From the NCBI GenBank assembly GCA_049724395.1, contig JAUGWO010000257.1, forward strand, positions 1 through 61,037: a DNA stretch of 61,037 nucleotides. The letters are read 5' to 3'. The DNA is from Spongospora subterranea f. sp. subterranea. Its lineage: Eukaryota; Endomyxa: Phytomyxea; Phytomyxea; Plasmodiophorida. The position numbers and the translations under genes are program-made. Below the pieces are notes generated by a model that was given only the letters and a program-made list of their open reading frames with translations, did no database searches and was not told where the DNA came from. This document shows, one piece after another, positions 32,521-43,875 of this stretch; position 1 is the stretch's first letter; the number at the start of each line of letters is the position of its first letter.

Positions 32521-34455
32521 CTAATTTATGTGCGGTTGGGTGTTATTATATGGGGACGCCCTAATCCTAGAGCCCATCCGCTGTTGAGTGATGGCCCTGA
32601 CGCCCTCGTCCTCCCCTTTGCACATCAGCATGTTGATCTCCCTGGATATGGTGAACAGGGGTTTGAATACGGTCCCATTGTGATTGGGGAACACCCTTTC
32701 CCATCCGCCCCGCCTTTCCAGCTCCTTCAACCCCTCTTCATACAATATCGCCTGCATCGCCCGCGAATCGTCCTTGTTCCTTCCTCGTAGCCAATGGGAT
32801 GGCGATGCGGCACGATATCGAGTGGTCGCTTCATAACCAGGTCGGGTCTGGTCCTGGAGACTGATCATGTTCAGCAGATCAGACAATATCGTCGATTTGA
32901 CCCGATAATCCAATGGGGAATCCGACGATAACGATGGATGGCCATTAACCTCTAATAGCCATGGACGAAGAGTCGCGTCCAACAAGATATCGAACCTGAT
33001 TCGGGTCAGGAAAACACAATTAGGGGCCGACAGATAACGATATATTACCCAAGAAGACAGAAACACGAATCACGAACATGAACGTTTTGGTGTAAAGAAC
33101 GAACAACCTAAAGGAAAAAAGGGTTATTAGGGAGTAAAAGAGGTTTATTATCGAACTGATTTCACCTGATCTTCAATCGATATAATGGTCTTGATAATGA
33201 TCTGATAGATGTCGTGGAACACGTTCCGATCGTTTAGTCCACGATGACGCAGGTGCCGTCGCAATGCCGATAACGACCACTTGTGGCCAAGGTCGTCATC
33301 GCTGGCGTTGGAGTTGTGGACGAACGAGGCGTTATTCTTATTGATGGAGTAATTGGTGAGATGAATATATGGATTATATAGAGATGATTCACTGATATCA
33401 AACGGTTCTGTTGCGAACCGTAATAGGCCCTGAATGATCGTCATTCCAATAGCCCCCAGATCACACGATCAACATATTCGAGTAACCTCTTCATGAACGT
33501 AGATTCGTAATGGGTCAAACGATGTCACAGCGACATATAATCTCATATCGAACTTCTTCCCTGATGGATATCGGGGTGAGAAGTTGTGTTGATCGGGGGA
33601 AAGGGGCGGGGCGATTCCCTGACCGTCAATGAGATATGGATGGGATATATATCGGGACACAATCAGATGGGAATTATGGGGAATATCGGTCAATTGTCGT
33701 GTTAGGAATATCCCTTTCCCTTGACTAGACGCGTGTGGTTTAATGATCCAGATTGACGACCGGTTATGAACCTGATGATACGCGCGATCGAGTTTATCGG
33801 CGTCCTGTTGAAGAGGATTATTGGTGTTGAGGTGTGAGATTGATAGAGGATCTGGTGACCATTGGTAGGAGAAAGGTGTCAGGGATAAACCTGTAAGGAC
33901 CCCCTGATGAATGATATCGCTGCATACGAGATATGTTCATGAACAGGGAATCCTTTCGAGTTAATTGATCGATATCGGGGAAACGGTTGATCTTCTGCCC
34001 TGGGATAGATAGATTAGGGGCGATGATGACGAGGGAAATATTGGAATAACAATGAGGGAAAGGGGAATATATCCGGTTATAATGATATTGGGTATTAAAT
34101 GGTGATATATATTGACCTGGTTTAAGATGGCGATATATATTCATTCCTGATAATGGACCGTCCTGTCCAATATAATTGCCAATCAGATGTGGTAATCGAT
34201 GATCTTGTCCTATGTAATCCCGCCCCCTCTAATATCTGTCGTAATATTCGATAGTCCCCTTTACAGTTCATATCACGTGTCAATGGTTGTTGTTGTTGTC
34301 CCCAAATAATCCCCCTTTTTCCCATCATTACCGCTCATCCTATAATACAGTGTCTGATCTTGTTCTGTTCCTCCTCCTCCCGCTATCTCCCCCTCCCTAT
34401 CCTCCTCCTCCTCCTCCTCCTCTTCCTCCTCCCTCTCGACCATCATCTCCCCCAT
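32521..34455 (-). CDS. Tubulin tyrosine ligase-like (TTLL) protein, probable polyglutamylase
   Basis: ATP-grasp ligase that adds glutamates to tubulin tails, typically in cilia, flagella and spindle. ATG 34455, then a run of ten Glu. Introns: 34259-34331, 34000-34116, 33430-33486, 33108-33165, 32996-33048 (53-117 nt). The joins rebuild family sequence: MSG/DYRIL, LKPG/QKINRFP, HEE/GLLRFATEP, LLG/FDILLD. Motifs: DWQLYWTG, LTRKDSLFMNISRMQR, WIIKPHASSQGKGIFL (ATP site), FDMRLYVAVTSFDPLRIYV, YIHLTNYSINK and the LRPWLLEVN metal ligands near the C-terminus. The layout is most like the TTLL4/5 group. Two single-base frame changes are needed, near 34133 and near 33865, so the gene is either mis-assembled there or decaying. 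Convergent with the GH18 gene. Confidence 0.88.
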
Positions 34456-34502
34456 CTCGGGTCTTCTGAACCCGATCACCGCTCTCCTTCGTCCCCTTCC
34501 TG

Positions 34503-35153
34503 TTAATACATCACGTCATTATCAACGACCAATCTCAATAACGGTGTCGCACCCGAACTCTCCTGAACAGCAGGTCGATGACCGCCCTTAATGGTGTTCA
34601 TCGACTCGACCCCTAATTTGGATGAGATATTCCCTCGTGAACAACCTGTTTTATCACGACCGCGAATAAGGGATGAACACGATCTGGAGTGAATGGGATT
34701 AGGTGGGTCCATCTGATGGGCGGTGATGGCGGTCCTGTACCTGATTGGGAATGACGATAATGTGATCGAATCTAATCTACCCGACGCTCGACTCCATTGA
34801 CTACAATGCCGACTCATCAGCGAATGTTTCGCCTGCCATTGAAGATATCGTTGACGGGATTGATCGGGTTTTGATGCGATTTGACTGGCTTTCGCTGAAT
34901 CAGATTGCACAATGGCGTTGGCCTCAGATCGACAATCAATGGCGACCATCGACCGACCTTCCACGATCTTGATCATTTCCTGTAATTGTATTCGGGCCAG
35001 TTCCTGTTGCCTGATATTGCCCCTTTTCGGGACCGGCCATGGCTCATCGCCATACAGGATATCGTCCTGAATCAATGGCGATAACGGCTCAAGGCCCTGA
35101 ACCAGATTCGTTAGGTGGCAGGTTAATCTGGCTCTGGCCTCATTGATCGACAT
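34503..35153 (-). CDS. Hypothetical protein, 216 aa
   Basis: Uninterrupted frame from ATG 35153 with base composition like its neighbours. It is hydrophilic, with a helical first half (QQELARIQLQEMIKIVEG) and a basic, Ser/Arg-rich middle. No signal peptide or membrane helix. I do not recognise a family. It lies head to head with the tail-anchored protein gene (79 bp apart) and just upstream of the TTLL gene on the same strand, though the ~50-bp gap to the TTLL start makes a shared transcript possible. Confidence 0.5.
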   Translation of the reverse strand: MSINEARARLTCHLTNLVQGLEPLSPLIQDDILYGDEPWPVPKRGNIRQQELARIQLQEMIKIVEGRSMVAIDCRSEANAIVQSDSAKASQIASKPDQSRQRYLQWQAKHSLMSRHCSQWSRASGRLDSITLSSFPIRYRTAITAHQMDPPNPIHSRSCSSLIRGRDKTGCSRGNISSKLGVESMNTIKGGHRPAVQESSGATPLLRLVVDNDVMY

Positions 35154-35232
35154 GAACCGCCTTTCGCCGCCTTTTGATCACACACTCTCACGATCGCTAT
35201 AACGGTACCATGAACAGTTTCTCAATTAGACA
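35154..35232. promoter_or_regulatory. Probable bidirectional promoter, 79 bp
   Basis: Only 79 bp separate the two divergent start codons at 35153 (-) and 35233 (+), so both genes must be driven from here or from within each other. No TATA-like box is obvious. Confidence 0.45.
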
Positions 35233-35610
35233 ATGCCCTCGTCGTCGTCGCCGACGTTATCATCTTCGTTTAGGCGTCAACTACTGAAAGACCAATATCG
35301 TCGGGCGATTGAGAGCCGATTGTCTGATCGATCAGACACGAATGGGAATGGGGAAGAGTCGGGTTGGACAGCGATACCACAGAATGGGGCGGAGATGAAC
35401 AATGAGGCGATGATATCAGGATTGGAGAAGAGGGTAAAGAAACTGGAGGAGGAGGTGCGATCGTGCAGAGAACAACAACACGAGTATAATCGCAATTTGC
35501 TCGTGATCATGAGCAAATCCGATAATAATCCGCCTGATTATGGGAATCAACTGATGAATATGGGGATAATCATCGCATCGTTATTGATCATATACTATAT
35601 ATCGCGATAA
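35233..35610 (+). CDS. Tail-anchored coiled-coil protein, 125 aa
   Basis: ATG 35233. Cytosolic N-terminus with a Ser-rich start and a basic RRQLLKDQYRRAIESR stretch. A heptad-type coiled coil lies at about residues 63-85 (LEKRVKKLEEEVRSCREQQ), then a C-terminal hydrophobic helix (MGIIIASLLIIYYISR) with almost no residues after it. This is the layout of tail-anchored proteins such as SNAREs and ER or mitochondrial adaptors, inserted after translation. It lacks a clear SNARE central-layer Gln/Arg pattern, so I give no family. Confidence 0.65.
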   Translation: MPSSSSPTLSSSFRRQLLKDQYRRAIESRLSDRSDTNGNGEESGWTAIPQNGAEMNNEAMISGLEKRVKKLEEEVRSCREQQHEYNRNLLVIMSKSDNNPPDYGNQLMNMGIIIASLLIIYYISR

Positions 35611-35689
35611 TGATTAGTGAATGAATGTGATGGTTTATAGAGTGATCGTGGCTATCAAGTCCAGTATATCATGATATTCATCAATATCA

Positions 35690-37262
35690 TTACAGCAGCT
35701 TGTCCAGCTTCTTGTTTGTGAATTGCCTATATGCTAGGAATACAACAAACACGCCCTGGAACATGACAAAGTACATCCACCCATTCCAATGGGAATTACT
35801 TTTCGAGGCGGCGGCCATTCTGGCAGTGCCTTTACCGATCTCCCTGCTGATGGACGCTTGGAATGATCGGGACAGTCTCTCGACCGCATCGTTGGCCTCC
35901 TTAAGATCACCTTGTAGCTTGACAAGCTGCGCCTCTAATTGATTGGCGCGGCGCTCGGCATCGACTCGGCCGGCATCAAGCCCACCCTTGTTCGCCTCGA
36001 TCATTCTGGTTAGCGAGTTGACTTGAGTCGACATGGCGCTAACATGAGCTGATAATGACATATCCGTCTTGCGTAATTGGCCGAGAATAGAAGTTGTGGC
36101 GTGGTGAACCTTCTGAATAACGTTGGTTTGCACCTCTTTCAAGGCCTCACCTGCCTGAGCTGATTCAAGCGCCGTGTTGGTGGACGTCGCCATCAACCGA
36201 TCAATCTTGTCGTGAAGAGTGGCGGCTTCAGAGGCTTCGGTCCAAGTAGAGGCCGGAGGAACTGGAGCTCTATCCTGTTGCGCTTGGGGAGGAACAGGCG
36301 GCACGAACTGTTGCTGGCTCTGAGGAGGTGTTGGGGGGACATATTGCTGCTGCGCTTGTGGAGGCGTTGGGGGAACATATTGCTGCTGCGCTTGTGGAGG
36401 CGTTGGGGGAACATATCCTTGAGGAGGAGACCACGCCTGACCAGCCTGCTGGTATTGCTGCTGTTGCTTCTGAGCGGCCTGTTGCTGTTCCGTCTTCCAG
36501 GCAGGGTTGACAGATGGAGGAGATGGCCGGGACCAATCTGTTAATCCCTTGACCTCGATGGAAAGAATATCCTGCGTCTCCTGAAATTGCCCTGGCCTTG
36601 TCTCTGCAGATACACCAAGATACACATCACGATCTGTGCGGATCTGGACCGGTTCGATGAGGCATTTCCGGAATTCACCATTGCCCAAAAGATCAACATG
36701 AATAGAGAGGTGCGTGCTGTTATAGGCGATCTTTGTGGCAACGGGCTCCATACGATTACGATAATCAGCAATACAACCAGCAAGTTGCGATCCGAGACCA
36801 TCATCCGAGTGATTATATGCTCTAGTACCGTCAAAATAGTGTGCCGAGATGGAGGGATTATTACGGCGCGCATCGTTATCATAGGAGTCGGAAGAAAATG
36901 CCTAAACCCTTGAAATAATCTTTGCCACCAAAAATATTTCCAAGCTCATTAGGTTCTTCAGTTAGCCATAAAGCAATCCCTTCCCCGTCTTTTCCTCGGC
37001 CTGAGACTTTGGTACGAAGTAAAATTTCCCATTGATTTTTGTAGGGAAAGGGAGTTTGGTTCCAGAGCGACCCTTTTTGAACCATGCCTGGAGTTCCTAG
37101 CTGAGTAGTTAATATACTCTGATTGGGGGAGAATATTGTAGAGCCGAATGCTTGCCAAGCACCTCGCTGGAAGGGCTGGCGAAGATCCATAGGGGAATCT
37201 GCATAGGTCATGCCGCTCAAGACCATGGAACATGTTAAAAACAGGGCAAGAGAGCCTGACAT
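35690..37262 (-). CDS. ERGIC-53/VIP36-type L-type lectin cargo receptor
   Basis: Mannose-binding receptor that carries glycoproteins from ER to Golgi. ATG 37262; signal peptide of about 20 residues ending near MTYADS. The L-type lectin domain follows: FQRGAWQAFGS, ELGNIFGGKDYFKGLGIFF, then the Ca/sugar site DSYDNDARRNNPSIS, SDDGLGSQLAGC and GVSAETRPGQ. A Pro/Gln-rich stretch with tandem YVPPTPPQAQQ units comes next, then a long coiled-coil stalk, one membrane helix (MYFVMFQGVFVVFLAY) and a 13-residue tail ending KKLDKLL. The tail has Leu-Leu at the end, a likely ER-exit signal, but no exact KKxx at positions -4/-3. No introns. One extra base near 36890 shifts the frame between LGIFF and DSYDND. 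Length (~520 aa) fits the family (510 in human). Confidence 0.92.
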
Positions 37263-39182
37263 TATATAATGATAAAATAGAGTTCGAAATCGGCCGATAC
37301 TTGAATTGTGGCCACGAATCGCTGTTGACAAGAAATACGACCTGAAAGGATGAGTCGATGATCCCTTGGTGAGTCACACTTATAGTCAAGCAATACGTCC
37401 CCAAAATCAGCAAGATATAAAGGAATATGAGGGATAATTGGTGTTAATGTGATAGTGGGTAATGGCAATGATTGTGATAGATTACAGAAGGGGGTCGGTC
37501 AATTGACACTATCAATAGATACACTACCGCCACCGGGGTCTCTCATTCACGGGCCGCACTCACTAGTGCGCAGTTTTCGGGAGGACAGGAAACAGGAGCG
37601 ACTGTCGGAGGCCGGGCCCCCTTGCCCATCCCGTCGGTCATCTGCCGCTGTATGGCGCTGCCATTGCACATCGGGGGCTAGAATTACCTACGAGCTGGGC
37701 AAGCCGGCTACCTGTAGCGCCTCAATCGTGTAATCCTCTTACTGACCCCGAGCCACGGCTAGTCACGGAGGTGGTAAGATCGTCTGAAATATCACCGAAT
37801 AACCGGATCAGGCTTGCAATAATGTGCCTAAATGGTGGAACTCTGTTCGATTCGTGTCTTGTCAAAGATGTATTCGCTGCTATGGGATTGTCGGTTCCTT
37901 TAGAGTCGGCTTTTTCTGACCGTGGCCAGTTTGTCTGGCCCATCTGATTTTCAGTCTCAGATGTAAATTTGGAAATGAGCATGCTTCTGCGATCCTGGAA
38001 TAGGGCTATGAATGTCTTTTTTCTGAGTGAGCACGAGTTGAACATCAAGATAGTCAACAGGTCAATACTCAATCCTTAATCAAATAAACATTATCCGTAA
38101 GGCTCTCTCGTTTACTGCATTGACAGCAAGTTCTGCTTCAAAAAGACTATCGGCATTGTAGAAACCCGATTAGCCGGCTGCAACATTAGCCGGTTAGCCA
38201 AGCCGTTCCAACGTTCAGCAGCTGAAGAGAAATTGCAGCGAGATTGTTAGAATATAGAACCGATGCTTCGAGCGAGTCGTTCCCAGCAAAGAGGCCTCCG
38301 ACTTTGATGTGAAGTTATCGACCTCCAAGCCAAAATGAAATGATGGTAAATGGCTGCAAATGGTTTCAAAAGGTCGAAGATTATGTGTTCTCTAGAAATG
38401 TGAAAAAATAACCCCTATTTCAATAAACGACGGAGTACATAAAGCGATTCAATTCACTAAACAACTGTAGAACACATCCTGTCTATTTGTCATGGAAACT
38501 ACTCGTTCCGGATCCAGAGTCCGAGTTGTGATGATCGGACAGTCGAAATCAGCAGCATGCTTAGTTCGTTGGATTCGGTAGTTGATCAGTGGCTCAATTT
38601 TGCCGTTCACAAGAATCTGTTATCCGATATCCCCTGAAACTCCAGGCAGGCATTACTATTCACGTCGCCGATGAAGATGCTACCAAACCCAGATGCTATA
38701 GAATCTACACAGTTTTGGCTGGGCTCACATACTGGCAGATATTTCTAAAAAAACTGCTACCATAGAATAAAGTGAGAAGAAAACAAACCCATTAACAACA
38801 CAGCTATCGAATCAAAGTAATTTCAAATTGGCAGATATTTCCTTCTTTCAATTCCCGTTTCCATATTCCCTTTTAATATGTTGGTTTTCCTCTGTTTTGC
38901 TTTGACTTCCTTTTGCTTGGTTTCGTCCTTCACCCGAGAAATGGCGCCGCAGCCGCCTTGAGCAATCTGCCCTGGGGGTTGGTCTGGTTGGCATGAAAGT
39001 GCACCACCGATAAACTTGCCGCGTTACAGACCTGGCTTGCAGTCATCCTTGGCGGGTCATGACTCAAGTCCGTATCCAGCACTGCGTACAGGCCACAAGA
39101 GCACCTCAACTCGTAACGGTAACAGCCTAGCTCTGGACGCTGCCGTTGGCCACGCGGTCATATATAACTCATCACAAGGAGC
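37263..39182. other. Gene-poor stretch; one doubtful 116-aa frame
   Basis: A minus-strand frame at 37722-38072 (116 codons, hydrophilic, Arg/Ser-rich C-terminus) is the longest, but I see no family. The left part holds the promoter of the lectin gene. About 37.53-37.73 kb is noticeably GC-rich. A TATATAA lies at 39161-39167, only 16 nt before the rhomboid ATG. Confidence 0.35.
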
Positions 39183-40149
39183 ATGTCCACACCGCCATCT
39201 GCAGACGCCGGTGCCGGTCCCTGGAGAAAAAGCACTTCAGCGATTCTTATGCCCGAAATGAATTCATCAGAGATGTGGTCCACAGCCCGCTGCGATATAT
39301 TTTCTGCCAACGGGGATACCATGTTCACAGAATATGTAGACCGTCCTGGACGAAAAACAACTCCATGGTTGACTTATTCCATTATTTCTGTGCAATTCGC
39401 CGTATTTATCGCGTTGGTATCTGCCCAAGGATCTTCAGCGCCATGGAAAGACAATGTCCTCAATGTCCTGTATGGACCGCCCAATTCATATTTGAAAAAA
39501 TTTGGAGCAGTGAATTCGAATGCACACCTTAGCATATATGTCAGGGTTCTTACTTCATTATGGATTAACGCCGGTTTATTGCAGCTCATCGTGACATGTG
39601 TTTGCCTCTTCAAAATTGGGTCTGACGTTGAACAACATTTATGGCCGGATCGTCTTCCTTTCACTATATTCGCTGTCAGGTTTAGGCGCTTCTTTGACCT
39701 CCATCACATTCAGTTATCCATCTCAACTGGGCGATTGTGCATCAGGACCCTTGTTCGGACTGTTTGGCTCTGATTTAGCATTCTTCATTCACAACTATCA
39801 CGAATTGGGCCCAGGGCGATGGCGATCTCTAAGCGGATTTGTTGTATGCTCAACAGTTCTTCTCATTATCGGTCTGCATCCTTCGATCAATAATTTCGCT
39901 CATATCGGCGGATTCGTTATCGGCATCACTTCTAGTATGGCATTGCTATCGCGATTCCACACTTTGAGTGGGCACAGCTGGCTGAGATATAACAAAAGAT
40001 CACTGGCTATTTGCATTATCTTCACCATGATAACATTGGGGTTGTTGATATCTATGGCGGTGTCAAATTCAAGGGCCCCTTCACGTTGTGTGTGGTGTCA
40101 TTATTTCGACTGTATCCCAAACCGATGGTGGGATTGCCCAACTCAATGA
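39183..40149 (+). CDS. Rhomboid intramembrane serine protease, fungal type
   Basis: Cuts membrane proteins within the bilayer. ATG 39183. A ~60-residue cytosolic N-terminus precedes the first helix (SIISVQFAVFIALV); then the L1-loop region, at least five further helices, the catalytic Ser in CASGPLFGLFG (helix 4) and the catalytic His in NFAHIGGF (helix 6). Both active-site residues are present, so it is not an inactive iRhom. The tail CVWCHYFDCIPNRWWDC matches the CxWCxYxxCxP ending I recall from fungal rhomboids. One extra base near 39633-39636 shifts the frame between IGSDVEQ and IYGRIVFL. No intron is needed. Confidence 0.9.
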
Positions 40150-40473
40150 CTTATGCTTGACATTTGTTATACTAAACACGTTTTTATGTTATTGTCTTTA
40201 AATATATGATTATTTTCTTATGAGACAGACCTCTATCGCAATGTTTTCAAGTTCTTCCATAGTTGATCATCGACCCGATTACAATCGATCCAAATAATCA
40301 TGCTTAAGTACAATACCAATATGAGGTGACAACAGACACTTTGCCAGTCGTTTCCGGGCGGTAAAAACAGAAAAAATATTGTAAAAAACAAGAAAAAATG
40401 AGTATGTCAGGCCACCTGAAAAATTCTCCACTTCTGCTCGTCGCACTTTTTCACGCCGCAAGTACAGTACCTA
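40150..40473. other. Downstream region of the rhomboid gene
   Basis: AT-rich, with no gene. The transcript end should lie here, but no clear AATAAA is present. Confidence 0.4.
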
Positions 40474-40992
40474 CAGTCCCAGTCACCTTAACTCAACACC
40501 ATTGAGAGGGCGTCACGGAGTTTGATATCTTCAACTTCAAACGTTCTTAAATTCCAACAAACGCTCTGATTCGACAGATCTCGTCGAAACAAAAAGCACT
40601 ACAGAACAATTTTCCACTACTGTAGTTCCAAATATTGATTGACTAGTGAGCCATCACATTTGTATGGAAGATGAAAAATTTGTGCGTGAACGCAGCATTT
40701 TTGCGTACGCATATTTTGATTATGTTGTTACGCCGTTTATAAATGCGTGCGCCCGGTTCGAGGAACCCTTGTGTCTCGGACTCTCGTCTCTCGGCAACGC
40801 GTCTTAACATTTTTGACTGCTTCATGCCTCCCAGTCAGCAAGCGAGGGAGTCTAAACGACAAGCAGTTCCAGATTCCTTATTGAATTTGCTTGAAAGCCT
40901 GGCTTACCCGCAAATAAAGTTGCGCAGTTGCGCAAACTTAATTGCGCGCAATTTCTAATAAACCAAGTGTGGAGTTAAGGTGACTGGGACTG
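40474..40992. mobile_element. 519-bp Tc1/mariner-type TIR element (MITE-like)
   Basis: Terminal inverted repeats begin CAGTCCCAGTCACCTTAACT at both ends and agree over about 25 bp. Each end is flanked by TA (40472-40473, 40993-40994). CAGT termini with TA duplication are typical of Tc1/mariner and related elements. The inside holds a short plus-strand frame starting MPPSQQARESKR near 40826, perhaps the N-terminus of a lost transposase. Too short to be autonomous. Confidence 0.8.
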
Positions 40993-40994
40993 TA

Positions 40995-42281
40995 CACTGT
41001 AAAAGTATCGTGACATTGTGCAGCGGAACCCCCGGGGCGATATCATTGACTCTCGACGTCGAACATCATGTCCCATGTTTACAAGTTTCGCTCGAGTACC
41101 GGGAGAGACGTGTGCCCTGTTGTTCTGAGGTTTTCTGATGTCTCAGGGGGCGGGTGCCTGCTTCTAACATGCGTTAGCGAAACATCCGTCAGTCCCTTTT
41201 ACCAACGACCATGATTTTAAGGAACATTCTTATCGTGTAGTCTTAAGCGACGAGGTTCGATATCAACCCCTGAGTAGATGTATTGATTGGGAAGAAAATT
41301 CTGACTCGCGGGGATCGTAAGAAGTATGCGGATGAAGCAACGCCGTTATTTGTCACTGCTGCCCTCGGCATCGATGTCATAACCATAGACGTGTTTAGTG
41401 AAGTGTTCCGATCGTCAATAATGATGCTCGACTCTACCGATCCAGCCATTCGGATGCTGGTTCGAATTCCACTGGTTATTGCTTCGGTTCCTCATCATAC
41501 ATTTGGGAAGTCAAATCAGTGGCAACATCAATCGGAAATCGCGTGTCAGTGAAATCTGCGACTATCAACTGACCTCGAAAGTGTTCGCACAAGGTTGTCC
41601 CGGTGGCTGTTGCTCCTATTATGTTAACGCTAACTGCTTAATTCAGCTACCATTTAATATTGGGTCACCAGCATTGAATATATAACAAAGCTATTGGTGT
41701 TCATTTAGCATCGATGATTGCTAAATCGATAGAATCATCGCTTCCGGAACAGTTTCGCAATCTTGCACTTCGGATAGCAAGGTTCACTTTGCTAGTCGAG
41801 TTTCAGATCATGCACCAAAATAAGTTTTATTAGTTAATGAGAGCGACGGGATATCCTGCCAAGCTTTTTGCTTTCTCTCTACACGTGTTGAATCCAGTTT
41901 TTGTCGACGCGGGATGCGCTCACTGATGAAAGGCATCGCGTCTTTGGGTAGAGTTGCCAGCCTCCAGATCCGTCTCTATAACAACCTACCGGGGTCTCAC
42001 AACTTTCTGGTAGGCTTCGAAACGGCATTTTACGGGGTCTGCCAAATTGCCTTGAAACGTACTTCTTCAAGCAATCGTTTGCAATCATAATTATCACATT
42101 GACGAACCTGATGTTTCCAGTTCTGCTGCTATGATAAGTAAAGACGCAAATCCACCCTAACGAGATGCCGTATGGCATCATTTGGTCAAACAAGGCTTTG
42201 GCCCGACAAAAGCTACGGTGTGGACCTCTGGTCATGTGATCGACGAAGAGGGCACCCGTCCAGATGAGAGAAGCGTGAAAG
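40995..42281. other. Unassigned region with coding-like scraps
   Basis: A plus-strand frame at 41283-41552 (about 90 codons, rich in Ile/Val, no ATG at its start) and another near 41.7-41.8 kb look like fragments of something once coding. I recognise no domain. Confidence 0.3.
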
Positions 42282-42952
42282 AATCTCATCAGGATATAAA
42301 TCAGCGTCTTTGCAGATCATGTTCATACATTCGGATTATCAATGTCGTGGTTATGATCAAGGACCAGTCTTTCTAAGAAATAATTTTTGCTCAATCGATT
42401 GTAGCTGAAAGTTTCTCTCCAAGGGCACGTCGATTTTACTCCATGATTACATTTGGCAAGCTCACTGATATTTAGGCTGCGCTTGGTTTAGGGTTGCCCT
42501 TTCGCTTGCACCTGATCAATTCACTCTCCACTCTATGGTCTCTTTCGTTAGATGATACATTCTCTTCGTTTGAGGCTCTTGAAGCCAAGATACAACTTTT
42601 TGCTAAACATATCTAGTTCAGGGCGATCCAGGACGTGAACAAGTTTTACGATTGAGCAAACCGAGCAGCTATTTGGGTTTGTCTCTATGTTAATTGTCTG
42701 TGCGTTAGTGTTAACGCGAGAGAGTTACCTCCAAAGGGAAATTTTATTGCAATTATAATGACTAGGTTTCCAAATCCAATCATGGAGTAAAATCGACGTG
42801 CCCTTGGATATACTTTTTGCTATAATCGCTCTGCCAAAATTTATTTCTCGAAAAGCATTGTCCTTGATGATAACCACGACATTGATAATCAAAATATCAG
42901 CAGTGGTATGATCATGGTCTGCGAAGACGATCATTTATATCCTGATAAGATT
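42282..42952. repeat. Large imperfect inverted repeat, arms about 175 bp
   Basis: 42282-42456 and 42771-42952 are reverse complements at roughly 80% by eye. The best-conserved core is AAGGGCACGTCGATTTTACT in one arm and its complement in the other. Weak similarity continues outward. The spacer of ~314 bp shows no gene. Could be the ends of a decayed foldback element or an inverted duplication of a coding fragment. Confidence 0.7.
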
Positions 42953-43875
42953 TGCACGATTGAGATGCCTTTCACGCTTCTCTATTCCTCTGTACAAAGT
43001 ATCAGCATGGCATTGACCCATATGTTCTTGTAGGTCAGGGAGATCCTGCAAGGCGGTCATTGCAATCGCGACTATTCCACGTCTCTTCTGTCTAGGCGGT
43101 TGCGCAATGGGAAAACCAATCATTTGGATCCGAACAGCACGACGCCTTCATGGAGCACGGTATCAATATACGTGCTAAAGGAGGCGTATTTTAATTCCAA
43201 ATGAACCTGCCGCAGCCACTGAAAGCAGTATTCTTGCAGGCGTGTTGGTGCCTCCATTTGCTCTCACTGAATTTTTGATTTTTGATGGACTAGTCAGTTG
43301 GTCAAATACGCTTTCATTTAGACGGAACTCATAATACTACGATGTACGACCTCAAATCGATGCATTTTACGAATGTGGATTGTTTGGGAAAGAACGTGGT
43401 ATCCGCATAGTCCTGGATGAGAGCGAGAATGGTGAGAGTGTTTTGAAAGGACATCATCTGTTCGGATTTGATAAACCTGAGCCACGTTGATGTATGATGG
43501 GGGATCAGCATATTCTTGTGCAGCTGCTGATTTACAAATGATTCATATTTTTTATTCACACCATTTTCAACAAGATGTTTTCGCTTCTTGTGGAGGAATG
43601 GGAAAGAACGCCGATCAATTTGAGCGGAAGCATTTGCCTTCATTTACAAGGCGTTCGCAACCGAAGACCTCTTCTTTGAAGCTGCTTCTTCAGCGCTTGC
43701 AACATATGAGCAATATAAATCCACTGCCACAAGTGTCGAAAAAACTGTGGAACCCAAGCGACAAAAACATATTCTGGTGAGATTACAAGAATAGATCATA
43801 TAACTTTAAGCTAATGACGTCAGGCTAAATATTTACCTGCTGTCATGCATCGTTGCAGCGTGGAGAGAGCGTCAA

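Noticed and set aside
32485-32790. Plus-strand ORF of 101 aa
   Set aside because: Shadow of the TTLL last exon, which has clear family motifs on the minus strand.
34400-34440. CRISPR or microsatellite locus at the CCT repeat
   Set aside because: It is the coding poly-Glu tract of the TTLL gene; no CRISPR-like spacing anywhere in the window.
36212-36544. Plus-strand ORF with Leu/Arg repeats
   Set aside because: Antisense of the Pro/Gln repeat of the cargo lectin.
37530-37740. Possible RNA gene in a GC-rich patch
   Set aside because: No tRNA cloverleaf or other fold I could support by eye.
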